DNA from: Candidatus Gastranaerophilales bacterium
GTDB taxonomy: Bacteria > Cyanobacteriota > Vampirovibrionia > Gastranaerophilales > Gastranaerophilaceae
Length of the DNA stretch: 64,000 nucleotides
Assembly: GCA_944326555.1 (NCBI GenBank)
Contig: CALVEK010000001.1
Span: 78,013-142,012, forward strand
Direction of reading: 5' to 3'
Shown one piece after another: positions 46,383-54,680 of the stretch. The position numbers were made by a program, and so were the translations under genes. Under the pieces are notes generated by a model that did no database searches, had not been told where the DNA came from, and worked only from the letters and a program-made list of their open reading frames with translations. How positions within the stretch are numbered: the stretch's first letter is position 1; every line of letters starts with the position of its first letter.

Positions 46383-47618
46383 CTACTTTATTTGAGTTTT
46401 TACAAAATTAATTTCATCTGCCTTATTTATAACATTTCCGTTGAGTTTTTTTCGTAATATCTTATCCAGCATTTCTCCTATTTGTTTGCCATCTGTTAAT
46501 CCCATCTCTTTTAGTTCTTCACCGTTTAACTCAACTCTTATTTTTGAAAGTTTTTCTATATATATCAGTGCTTCTTTTCTTTTGGTTAAAAGGTAATATA
46601 TTAAAACCGATTCAAGCGTTCTTTTTTCAAAAAACTTGTATATGTCGTAATTTGAATTAATCATGCTTAAATTGGCAGACAGCAAGATATCTTTATCCGT
46701 AAAAATCTTTTTTTCTTGTCTCGTAAAACAAAATGCCTCGATAATTTCTTTGTCGTTTAATATACAGCCGAGATATACTAACCAAGGAAAATCTATTTCA
46801 GCCTTGTGATTATCAATAAGCGTTTTTATTTCCAATCCTTTTACGTCAGGTTTTTGCGCATACAATAACTTTTCAACGTTATTTGCAAGAAACATGTCAA
46901 ATATTTTGTGATTTTCAAGAGAAAAAGATTGTTTAATTTCCGACTTTATTCGGCTCCAGGATATGTCTTTGTGGAGTTGTGTATTTTGGTATTTTTCCTG
47001 CAATTCTTTTGTATGCTCATCTCTGTGGAAACTGAATCTGGCAGCAAATTTTAATCCTCGTATGATTCTTGACGGGTCTTCGTTAAAACTGTTGTCATGC
47101 AGAATCTTTAATTTTTTATGTTTTATGTCGTCTATTCCGCCTACGTAGTCTATAACATTGCCGAATGTCTTTTTGTTTAGTGATACTGCTAAAGAATTTA
47201 TGGTAAAATCTCTGCGATATACGTCTTCTTCCAGTGTGCAGCCAATGCGTACCACTACAGGTAAATGGCCTCTACGAGGGTAAAATTCTTGTCTTGTTGA
47301 GGCAAAATCGATTTCTATATTATTGGGAAATTGAACTTTAACAGTTTTTAAATCCGAATTAACCTGCAAAATTTTACATAATTTGCTATCGACAAGTTTG
47401 TGGCAAAAATCTGTAGCATTCCCCTCAACGGTGATATCTATGTCGAAACTTTCTTTTTCTAAAAACAAATCTCTGACGATTCCGCCAATGAGAAAAATTT
47501 TGAAACCGTATAAGTCAGCAGCTTTGCCGCATACATCCAGTATTGTTTGTATATCTTGCGAAAGTTGTGATTTTATTTTGTCGGTTATATTAAGCGTGTT
47601 TTTATTTGCTTTTTGCAT
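46383..47618 (-). CDS. cca: tRNA nucleotidyltransferase / poly(A) polymerase family
   Basis: Class II nucleotidyltransferase that adds or repairs the CCA end of tRNAs (or adds A). 411 residues. Head with IFLIGGIVRDLFL (about 40-52) and the metal-binding Asp-x-Asp in FDIDITVEG (about 58-66), DFTINSLAVSL (about 134-144), GGIDDIKHKKLKILHDNSFNEDPSRIIRGLKFA (cut: about 159-191) marking the neck. C-terminal body is less conserved. The tRNA-Gly gene next door encodes its own CCA, so repair rather than addition may be the main use. Overlaps the upstream gene by 17 bases. Confidence 0.9.
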   Translation of the reverse strand: MQKANKNTLNITDKIKSQLSQDIQTILDVCGKAADLYGFKIFLIGGIVRDLFLEKESFDIDITVEGNATDFCHKLVDSKLCKILQVNSDLKTVKVQFPNNIEIDFASTRQEFYPRRGHLPVVVRIGCTLEEDVYRRDFTINSLAVSLNKKTFGNVIDYVGGIDDIKHKKLKILHDNSFNEDPSRIIRGLKFAARFSFHRDEHTKELQEKYQNTQLHKDISWSRIKSEIKQSFSLENHKIFDMFLANNVEKLLYAQKPDVKGLEIKTLIDNHKAEIDFPWLVYLGCILNDKEIIEAFCFTRQEKKIFTDKDILLSANLSMINSNYDIYKFFEKRTLESVLIYYLLTKRKEALIYIEKLSKIRVELNGEELKEMGLTDGKQIGEMLDKILRKKLNGNVINKADEINFVKTQIK

Positions 47619-48315
47619 ATATATTACCGAATAGTTTTACAAAAGACTTGTTGTCTTTTTCAAGTTCTTCAATTCTTTTAATTAGTATTTTGTTATCCGA
47701 AATCAATTCATCAATTTTTTCTAAAAGGATTTGATTGTCTTTTTTATATTCGCCAAGTTGAACAGCATCTTCTATAAAGTCTGTTTTTTTTATAAAATCC
47801 GCAACATCCGATGTTATTTTTCTTGCAATAGATTCGGCGAGTATTGCAAGTGTTTGGTTTGATATATCAAGGGTAACATTTTTTAGTTCGTTTTCAACTT
47901 CTCTGTTTACTTCTTCAATAACAGCAACAGGCAATTCTTTTATTATATCGTTGTTTTCTTTGGTTTCTGATTCGACAAAGGAATCTTTTTTTTGTTCTTC
48001 ATTTTTTGATGAATCCTGATTTTCTTCTTCCACAATATTAGTTTCATCACCAACAGGATTTTCTGATATTTCTACAGACATATCGACGGGTTTTATTTCG
48101 TTTTTGTCTATAATATTTATCTCACAAGACGGTTGTTTTTGTTTAATACCGTTTTTTATTTTTTCTATTGCCATGTCATCAAAAAACTCGACACCATTGG
48201 CATCTTCGTAGATAGGTTCTATTTTCCAATTTTTTATGAATGCATCCAGTATGAAATTGTCTATAAAAAAGTCTTCACTGTTAAGAGCATCAATAATTTG
48301 TTGTTTATTAAACAT
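47602..48315 (-). CDS. unknown protein with N-terminal helical domain and C-terminal coiled coil
   Basis: 237 residues. N-terminal part (1-60: DALNSEDFFIDNFILDAFIK, IEPIYEDANGVEFFDD) looks like a small folded, possibly winged-helix domain; residues 70-140 are Glu/Asp/Lys-rich and disordered; 150-180 carries an amphipathic stretch (LAILAESIARKITSDVADFI); 190-230 is a coiled coil (heptads around ILLEKIDELISDNKILIKRI). No family recognised. Start ATG 48315 without strong ribosome site; cca overlaps its end. Confidence 0.55.
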   Translation of the reverse strand: MFNKQQIIDALNSEDFFIDNFILDAFIKNWKIEPIYEDANGVEFFDDMAIEKIKNGIKQKQPSCEINIIDKNEIKPVDMSVEISENPVGDETNIVEEENQDSSKNEEQKKDSFVESETKENNDIIKELPVAVIEEVNREVENELKNVTLDISNQTLAILAESIARKITSDVADFIKKTDFIEDAVQLGEYKKDNQILLEKIDELISDNKILIKRIEELEKDNKSFVKLFGNIYAKSK

Positions 48316-48467
48316 TAAACCCTCTCAAGTCTGTAAATCAGGTATACAACTAATGATAATATACTTTTTCTTAAAAATAAACAGATTGTAACAGAGTATA
48401 TTAATTTTAGGAAACTTTTTTTTAGTTCTTTCGTCATGGAAATCAGAAAGAGATTTGAGGAATTAGT

Positions 48468-49454
48468 ATGAACAAGTTGACACAAGGTTTTGCTGTCGAA
48501 ACACTTGCGTTGGAAGAGTCGGGAATTTTACCGGAAAGAAATGAATCATTTCTTTTGCAGGCAGAAACAGAGCAAGAGGTGGGCATTGAAACTGTAGAAA
48601 CATTCAATACTATCGTTAAAAAGAATGATATTTTACAAAATTACCTAAAAGATATAGGTAGAGTAAAGCTGCTCAAAACCACAGAAGAAAGAGAGCTTGG
48701 GAAAATAATAAAAGAAGGAAAGTCCAAAGATGCCAAACTTGCAAAAAAGAAATTGGTTCAGGCTAATCTCAGGCTGGTTGTGAGTATTGCAAAAAAATAC
48801 ATAGGGCAAGGTGTTTTGTTTATGGATTTGGTGCAGGAGGGGTCGTTAGGACTTATGAAAGCTGCTGAAAAATTTGATTATACAAGAGGTTTTAAATTCA
48901 GTACCTATGCAACTTGGTGGATAAAACAATCTATTGTGCGTGCAATTTCTAACCATTCAAGAACAATAAGAATCCCTGTACATATGGCTGACAAAATAAG
49001 ATTGTACAAAAAAATGTCCGCTCAATTTGTTTCGGACTATGGCAGAGAGCCTACTGATTTTGAAATGGCACAAAAACTGGGTTTGTCTTGCAAAAAATTG
49101 GATAACATTAAAAATGCGATTTTTAAAGATCCGATAAGTCTTGATACTCCAATAGCTGAAGATTTAGTTTTGGAAGACTACGTTGCAGACGACAGTTATT
49201 GTTCTCCGGATTCAAAAACGCAATCAATGTTTTTGTACAAAGATGTTATGTCTATGTTGGATTTTCTAAATCAAAGAGAAAAAACGATTTTGATTAATCG
49301 TTTTGGACTTGATGGGAAAAACAAGAAAACTTTAGAAGAAATCGGAAAAGTCATGGGGTTTTCCAAGGAAAGAATAAGGCAAATTGAAAATATTGCGATA
49401 AAAAAATTGAAAGAGAAAAATGAATTGGAACATTTAAAAGAATATTTAAACTAA
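48468..49454 (+). CDS. RNA polymerase sigma-70 family factor (group 2-like)
   Basis: 328 residues. Region 1.2 (about 53-90), region 2 with [16 protein letters not shown] (100-115), [20 protein letters not shown] and [20 protein letters not shown] (core and -10 binding), region 3 and region 4 with [20 protein letters not shown] (HTH for -35). No long region 1.1, and shorter than a housekeeping RpoD of cyanobacteria, so more likely an alternative group 2 factor; the main RpoD may be elsewhere. Divergent from the cca unit. No anti-sigma gene adjacent. Confidence 0.9.
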   Translation: MNKLTQGFAVETLALEESGILPERNESFLLQAETEQEVGIETVETFNTIVKKNDILQNYLKDIGRVKLLKTTEERELGKIIKEGKSKDAKLAKKKLVQANLRLVVSIAKKYIGQGVLFMDLVQEGSLGLMKAAEKFDYTRGFKFSTYATWWIKQSIVRAISNHSRTIRIPVHMADKIRLYKKMSAQFVSDYGREPTDFEMAQKLGLSCKKLDNIKNAIFKDPISLDTPIAEDLVLEDYVADDSYCSPDSKTQSMFLYKDVMSMLDFLNQREKTILINRFGLDGKNKKTLEEIGKVMGFSKERIRQIENIAIKKLKEKNELEHLKEYLN

Positions 49455-49494
49455 AAACTGACTAAATTACTTCAATATTTGATTTTGATAAAAA

Positions 49495-49647
49495 CAAGCC
49501 TACAGTAATTATTTTGTCAGGGCTTGCACAAAAAACCTGAGGAGATTTTGTATTTTAGGGGTAGCATACAAAATTCTTCTTTGGACATCTTAAACTCCTT
49601 AGTGACGCTATTTTAGCAAAATCCTTATTCGGATTTTGCTTTTTTTT
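49495..49647 (+). ncRNA. candidate structured small RNA ending in an intrinsic terminator
   Basis: Between two genes with no protein frame, successive complementary arms can be drawn: CAAGCC (49495-49500) with GGCTTG (49521-49526); CTGAGGAG (49537-49544) with CTCCTTAG (49595-49602), one G-T; inside it TTTTGTAT (49546-49553) with ATACAAAA (49566-49573); then AGCAAAATCC (49615-49624) with GGATTTTGCT (49631-49640) and T7. The terminator is 160 bases after the sigma gene, longer than a usual 3' end. It could also be the 3' part of the sigma mRNA. No named RNA family recognised. Confidence 0.45.
49615..49647 (+). terminator. intrinsic terminator
   Basis: Ten-pair perfect stem AGCAAAATCC/GGATTTTGCT with a six-base loop, followed by seven T. 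Confidence 0.9.
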
Positions 49648-49754
49648 GTTTTAGCTTTTTGGTTTTGTAAAGATTATTGAAAAATAATTGACTTAGTTGT
49701 ATAATGAACTAGCTTGAGAGTTTATTTTACTTCGGTAATTGAAAGGAGATTTTG

Positions 49755-49988
49755 ATGCGCGTTAGTTTTTCCACGAATGTTATGTCTTGTCAACCTTTGA
49801 GAAGTTTTGGAAAAGCTGATTGTACGCAGAAAAATAACCCTTCATCACCTGCTTTTAGCTCAAATACAGTTTCTAAAGAAGAATATGATAAGCTCAATGC
49901 TAAATATGAAATGGCTTGCCGTATAGCTGTTGCTCAAGCTGAACAATATAACAAACTCGTTGCAAGCTGCAAGGCTTCTGCTAAATAG
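49755..49988 (+). CDS. tagged small protein, unknown
   Basis: 77 residues. Chosen ATG 49755 (not the TTG at 49752), with AAGGAG about 7 bases before. Starts MRVSFSTNVMSCQPLRSFG and has Asn/Ser/Pro-rich sequence up to NPSSPAFSSNT, resembling the N-terminal tags of other proteins here, then one amphipathic helix (about 45-77: EYDKLNAKYEMACRIAVAQA). No known domain. The gene is little more than the tag plus a helix. Confidence 0.6.
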   Translation: MRVSFSTNVMSCQPLRSFGKADCTQKNNPSSPAFSSNTVSKEEYDKLNAKYEMACRIAVAQAEQYNKLVASCKASAK

Positions 49989-50023
49989 TTTTTTGTGTTT
50001 TTTAGTCAGTTTCTTTCTCTTGA

Positions 50024-50398
50024 TTAGTTTAGGCTAATGTCTTTGAGATGTTCTATGTTGCTTTTTTGCGTATCTGTAGTCTCTCCAAGTATCGATATTG
50101 CATCAATTCTGTAGTTTTTGTATTTTTCTTTTGTATTTTTCAAGTATGCCAGAGCTGCTTTATAGATATTGGCTAATTTTGTTTTGTTTATTGACTCAAA
50201 TGGATGTCCGTAATTTGTTGTTGTTCTTGTTTTTACTTCGACAAATACTATACAATCTTTTTCTTTTGCTATTATGTCTATTTCTGCATATTTTGAGTAA
50301 TGAAAATTTCTCTCAAGAATTTTCCAGCCTTTTTTTTGCAGATAATTGCAGGCTATTTGTTCGCCGATATTGCCCTTTTGTCTTTTTGTAGCGTTCAT
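50024..50398 (-). CDS. YraN / UPF0102 family protein
   Basis: 124 residues, nuclease-like (PD-(D/E)XK type) fold. Seen: KGNIGEQIACNYLQKKGW (about 8-25), YAEIDIIAKEKDCIVFVEVKTR (cut: Asp about 40, Glu-Val-Lys about 52), and NKTKLANIYKAALAYLK. The acidic and Lys pattern suggests a nuclease core; function unproven in most bacteria. Ends the - strand run DUF2229, WYL, WYL, YraN, one base after the WYL gene. Confidence 0.9.
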   Translation of the reverse strand: MNATKRQKGNIGEQIACNYLQKKGWKILERNFHYSKYAEIDIIAKEKDCIVFVEVKTRTTTNYGHPFESINKTKLANIYKAALAYLKNTKEKYKNYRIDAISILGETTDTQKSNIEHLKDISLN

Positions 50399-50399
50399 T

Positions 50400-51320
50400 T
50401 TATCCCTTATACAAATTTTCTATTTCTTGTAGTTTTTGAATCATGCTGTTTCTAAATTCTTTGGGATATAAAACCTCACATTTGTCATAGTATCTGATGA
50501 GTCTTCTTAAAAGTATATTTCTGTCTTCTTTGGTATTTGAGACAATAATGTAGTCTTTATCTTGTTCTATTATTTTTTCTTCATTTTTAAGTCCATAATT
50601 TTTTGCCAGTTTACCTTTTAATTTGAAAGTTACTGAGCTTGGATAGTCCTTTGTATTTTTTTGTGGTGTTTGGACTGATTTAGTTATGTTTTTTATTAAA
50701 AATTCTCTGTATACATTTTCTTTGCAGTCATAGCAGACTAACAACGGGTTATCTTTTTTGTATTTGATTTTTAGGGGTGTTACTTTATATTTTTTTTCTG
50801 TATTGTCAGACAAATCTTTATAAACAATTTCTATTTTCAAGTCTTCTCTGCAATATTTTTCGTATGCTTTCAAATTTATATCTTGTATTGGGTTGTAGTT
50901 TTTTAGTTTATACGTTTTTATCTTTTCATCTTTTAGCAAGTCTGTTGTTTTTTTTGAAAAACTTTTTTCTATTATTTGAAGTGTTTCGCAGACATTTGTG
51001 TGTAAACTTTCATGATTTGTTTCTTTAGAGTATTTTTCCAAAAATTTGATTAATGAAAGTTCTTCTTTTGAAAAATCTATTTTTTCCAAAGTGTTTTCAA
51101 GAGTGTATTTATTGTTTATTTTTTTGATTTTTAGACCGAGCAATTTAAGAGTATTCAGGTATTTTGTTACTATTTCTTTTCTGTATATTTTTTCGGATGT
51201 TTCTTCAATTTCCTGTATTATCTCTTCGGAATCGAGAGGATTTTTACAAAGATTTTTTAACAAATCCAATACTCTCATACTTGTTTCTGCAATTTTTTTA
51301 TCTTTATGTCTTTTATCCAT
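50400..51320 (-). CDS. WYL-domain-like transcriptional regulator, gene 2
   Basis: 306 residues. N-terminal winged-helix-like part (about 10-75, LDLLKNLCKNPLDSEEIIQE, IVTKYLNTLKLLGLKIK), then a WYL-type sensory domain (about 150-215: KAYEKYCREDLKIEIVYKDL, and NPLLVCYDCKENVYREFLI, which is where the Trp-Tyr-Leu motif would be) and a C-terminal segment (about 220-306). WYL proteins bind nucleic acid or small ligands. The canonical Trp-Tyr-Leu is replaced here by Cys-Tyr-Asp, so ligand binding may differ. Overlaps the WYL gene upstream by 8 bases. Confidence 0.7.
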   Translation of the reverse strand: MDKRHKDKKIAETSMRVLDLLKNLCKNPLDSEEIIQEIEETSEKIYRKEIVTKYLNTLKLLGLKIKKINNKYTLENTLEKIDFSKEELSLIKFLEKYSKETNHESLHTNVCETLQIIEKSFSKKTTDLLKDEKIKTYKLKNYNPIQDINLKAYEKYCREDLKIEIVYKDLSDNTEKKYKVTPLKIKYKKDNPLLVCYDCKENVYREFLIKNITKSVQTPQKNTKDYPSSVTFKLKGKLAKNYGLKNEEKIIEQDKDYIIVSNTKEDRNILLRRLIRYYDKCEVLYPKEFRNSMIQKLQEIENLYKG

Positions 51321-52293
51321 TTTTGTAGCTCGATTTCATTGTTTCTAATTTTTTTAGCAATTCTTTTTTTATTGAGTCAGGAGATATAATCAAACAGTCT
51401 GTTCCGTATGACAATATCTTTTGTAAAAAACTGAATTTATTGCTTACTTTTGCTGTTATGGTTAATTGATATTCTTTTTCGGGAGATTCTTCGATAATTT
51501 TTTCTCCTATTTCCGTGAGATACATCATCGCAGAAAGCCCTTTTAATTTGTATGTTACAATTGTTTCCTCCTTGTGATAATGTTTTGATTGGGAACTTTC
51601 ATCTATAAAGAATACGGCATTTACCTGATTAATTTTGTCAATTCTTAAAAAAGCAAATTCATTGTATTTTTTGTTGTAACCCCACAGATACAATTTTTCA
51701 TTTTCAAGAGTAATATACTCGGGTATAAAATCGAGACCTTCTGCTCCGTTTATACTCGAAATATAGTTTATGTTAATAAACTGTTTGGATTTGCAATAGC
51801 TGATAAGTCTTCTAAGTAAATTGATATCAATGTTTTTTAGAGGGTGATTGTATAGAAGAATATTTTTAACTTCGTCATCTTCAACAAAATATGCAAATTT
51901 TGTGTATAGGTCATTTAGTTTTATCAACAGCTCCCAGTCTCCCAATGTAACTACATTTTCTCTGAGAGTTTGTAATGCTTCAACGTGATTTTTGTTTAAA
52001 TATGTTTTAAAAGGATGGTATCTTAAAATATATTTGTTTTTGGTTCTTTGTGTAGGTCGGCTGATAATACATCCTGCTTTTTTAAGAGCATTTATAGTGT
52101 TTGTTACAGAGTCTTTTGAAAGAGAATTTTGTACAATAAAATCATTTTTAAAAATTTCCAAAATCTCATCTCTTGATAAAGGTGATTTTAAAAGATTTAT
52201 CAAGAGAAAAAGCGCTCTATATCCTGTTTTTGAAATATTACTATCTGTGTTGAGATTCTTTTTGTGCGCTAGATTCTTGTTTTGCATTTTCAT
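51313..52293 (-). CDS. WYL-domain transcriptional regulator, gene 1
   Basis: 326 residues. N-terminal helix-turn-helix region (about 20-95: LLKSPLSRDEILEIFKN, SVTNTINALKKAGCIISRP), then the WYL-type domain (about 160-235: RRLISYCKSKQFININYISS, EYITLENEKLYLWGYNKK, FAFLRIDKI). Same architecture as the gene after it, so the two arose by duplication or act as a pair. Its start codon lies 53 bases inside the DUF2229 gene, read in another frame. It may regulate the DUF2229 gene or genes elsewhere. Confidence 0.78.
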   Translation of the reverse strand: MKMQNKNLAHKKNLNTDSNISKTGYRALFLLINLLKSPLSRDEILEIFKNDFIVQNSLSKDSVTNTINALKKAGCIISRPTQRTKNKYILRYHPFKTYLNKNHVEALQTLRENVVTLGDWELLIKLNDLYTKFAYFVEDDEVKNILLYNHPLKNIDINLLRRLISYCKSKQFININYISSINGAEGLDFIPEYITLENEKLYLWGYNKKYNEFAFLRIDKINQVNAVFFIDESSQSKHYHKEETIVTYKLKGLSAMMYLTEIGEKIIEESPEKEYQLTITAKVSNKFSFLQKILSYGTDCLIISPDSIKKELLKKLETMKSSYKNG

Positions 52294-53329
52294 TAATATT
52301 TATTTTGTTGATTATACTTGCGCGTTTTTTGCGGAAAAGCATATCCGTAAATGCTTCTATTCTGGTAATGAAACCTGCTTCACCTGTTTGTTCATCTATA
52401 GAAAGATTTAGTACAGGTTTATTAAACTTTCTGGCTGCGCGAGAAATTCTTTCTACCATAATAGAGTCAGGTCCGCATCCAAATGCATTTATGGTGATAA
52501 TACCGTCGATATTACTGTTTTGGATGAAGTGTCCGGCTCCGCCTGTCATTTCATACTCATTCGCCCAATATATTTTGGAACCCAGAGAAGATATGCCCTC
52601 TTGCAACTGTTCAATCGAAAGCTGTTCTGCTGTGTATGCTTTTACATCAAGTTTTTCGAGCTTATCAAAAATTTTCATCGATATACGATCATCAAACAAG
52701 TTGTAACTGTGAGCTAAGACAGCTACGCTTATAGGATATGACTTTTGATTGTTTACTATTACTACTTGACCCTTTTTTGCATAATTTAGAGCTTTTTCAA
52801 AAGATATGCCGGAATTTAACATAATTTTAAAGTTATTCATTACTTTCCAGCCTTCTTTTGAAGCCTGTCTTATTATTTTTTCGTCTTTAATGCCAAAAGG
52901 TGCTACAGCTTCTTTTAAGAAAGTATAAAGTCCCTGATTTTTTTCTGATTTGTCAAGCGTAGCTTCTACAATCGTAAAATCTCTTTTTACAACGTTTCTT
53001 ATCAAATCGGGGAGTCCTCTGATTTTTGAGCAGTTGTATATTTTGTGGTCTATAGATTGGATAGACGGTACAAAGATTTTGTCTATACCTTTGTCAAGTA
53101 AATTGAGTATATGACCTACATAAACTTTTATTGGCAGGCATGTTTCCGATACTACAAGAGCAGAACCTGATGACATAGTTTGTTTTGTTGTTTTGTCGGA
53201 AATCACAACCTGTATATTTAGAGCTTCAAAAAAACCATACCAAAATGGGAAATAGTTGTAATATGACATTGCTCTCGGGATTCCGATTTTTCCTATATAT
53301 CTTTGTTCTGATTGAGTTTCGGTTGGCAT
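52241..53329 (-). CDS. acyl-CoA dehydratase activase-related protein (DUF2229)
   Basis: 362 residues. Starts with IGIPRAMSYYNYFPFWYGFF (about 15-34). Three conserved Cys lie in SETCLPIKV (Cys64), IYNCSKIRGLP (Cys100) and NAFGCGPDSI (Cys285), likely iron-sulfur ligands, as in proteins related to 2-hydroxyacyl-CoA dehydratase activation. In many anaerobes this domain is fused to an ATPase (BcrAD/BadF/BadG); here it stands alone, so the ATPase may be a separate gene elsewhere. Substrate unknown. First gene of the run. Confidence 0.75.
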   Translation of the reverse strand: MPTETQSEQRYIGKIGIPRAMSYYNYFPFWYGFFEALNIQVVISDKTTKQTMSSGSALVVSETCLPIKVYVGHILNLLDKGIDKIFVPSIQSIDHKIYNCSKIRGLPDLIRNVVKRDFTIVEATLDKSEKNQGLYTFLKEAVAPFGIKDEKIIRQASKEGWKVMNNFKIMLNSGISFEKALNYAKKGQVVIVNNQKSYPISVAVLAHSYNLFDDRISMKIFDKLEKLDVKAYTAEQLSIEQLQEGISSLGSKIYWANEYEMTGGAGHFIQNSNIDGIITINAFGCGPDSIMVERISRAARKFNKPVLNLSIDEQTGEAGFITRIEAFTDMLFRKKRASIINKININENAKQESSAQKESQHR

Positions 53330-53641
53330 TAAAACATTCCTTTTTAAACTTATTGTTGTTCACTATACAGAATAATTATAATTCAAAAAAGATAAATTTT
53401 GTTATTGCTTGTTTGTCTTAACATTTGAACAATAAATCACAAAAGGTCAAAAACACTACAAAAATAGTAGTTAGGACTGGAAATAAACTCTCTGTTTGCC
53501 TTAACAATACTTAATAAAACTCAAAAAAAATAAGTGTAAAGGGTACACATATTTGTAAAATTATGTTAATATATACGACACAATTAGCAATTTTTCATGG
53601 TACTTTGCCTTTAGAAAACATGTAGACCTGGTAGGGAAGAA

Positions 53642-54679
53642 ATGAAGTTAAGTAAAATAAGTTATACTAGTCCATCGCTAAATAATAATAACAACGATGC
53701 ACGACGAACAAATAAAAATAATCCATCTTTTGGTAATTTGGCTGTTGGTTTGGCATCTTTTATTGAAAATAATGGCTTTTTAGGTGAGTTTCTTACTATA
53801 GATACAGTAGGCATGATGACGCCTCGTACTATTCAAGGTTATACAAGAAACAGAGAAGAATTAGGACATTTGAACTATAAAGCAGGTAGAGAAGAACTTG
53901 TACGTGAGTTGTTGTCTGGTCCGGCTTATTTCTATGTTCCACTTTCTGTATTAACTATGGTGGGATTACTTAGAGGTAAATCCGCTAAGGTTCAAACTAA
54001 AGTTTTGGATAATTTTAAAGGTTTGATGAAAAATACTGCAGTTGATTTGAAAAATGCTGCAGAAACAAAGAAAAACTTTGTATCATCTGTTATAAAAGAT
54101 GCTTTCAAAGGTTATGACAAAGAAACACAACTTATTGAACAAATCAAAGAGTTGATGAATAGAAACGTAACCGAAAAATTGAGCTTGAGAGATAAAATAT
54201 CAAATATATTTGCGAAAAAAGCCGATAAAAAAGTTACACCTGCTATGATTAGAGAACAAGCAGTTGAGCTTGTTACAAAATTGAATAAAGCAAATGGCAA
54301 ATTAATTGATAATGCAGGTGCTGTTGAGCTTACGGTTTCAAAAGTTGATAAAGCAGGTAATGTTGTAAACTCTCGTGAAGCTATGGGTGTTAGCGATTTA
54401 TTTAAAGATATGGCTAACTATCTTGATGACTTTACAGCAAAAGCTGCAAAGGCAAAAGAAGGAACTACCGGTGAATCATTTGTTGAGAAATTCCATAAGA
54501 AAGCAAAAGATTTGCGTAATGCAACAAATATTCTTGCAGTATCAGCTTTGTCTGCATTTTTAATGATTATTCCAAAACTTTATCAAACTGATAAAACGTT
54601 CCCTGGCAAAGCTGGTTTAGATACGGGAGAACAAACTCCGCCGTCTCCGGAAGTTAAAGACGGAAAGGAGGCTGTGTAA
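53642..54679 (+). CDS. tagged membrane-associated protein, unknown, gene 1
   Basis: 345 residues. N-terminal 38 residues are Asn/Ser-rich and end NNPSFGNLAVG, the tag type seen here in several proteins. A hydrophobic helix near 95-110 (FYVPLSVLTMVGLL) and another near 303-318 (ILAVSALSAFLMIIPKLY) flank a long Lys-rich helical region (about 115-295) that looks coiled. C-terminus Pro/Glu-rich. No known domain. Followed after one base by gene 2 with a strong AAGGAGG at the end of this gene: a two-gene operon. Confidence 0.65.
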   Translation: MKLSKISYTSPSLNNNNNDARRTNKNNPSFGNLAVGLASFIENNGFLGEFLTIDTVGMMTPRTIQGYTRNREELGHLNYKAGREELVRELLSGPAYFYVPLSVLTMVGLLRGKSAKVQTKVLDNFKGLMKNTAVDLKNAAETKKNFVSSVIKDAFKGYDKETQLIEQIKELMNRNVTEKLSLRDKISNIFAKKADKKVTPAMIREQAVELVTKLNKANGKLIDNAGAVELTVSKVDKAGNVVNSREAMGVSDLFKDMANYLDDFTAKAAKAKEGTTGESFVEKFHKKAKDLRNATNILAVSALSAFLMIIPKLYQTDKTFPGKAGLDTGEQTPPSPEVKDGKEAV

Positions 54680-54680
54680 G

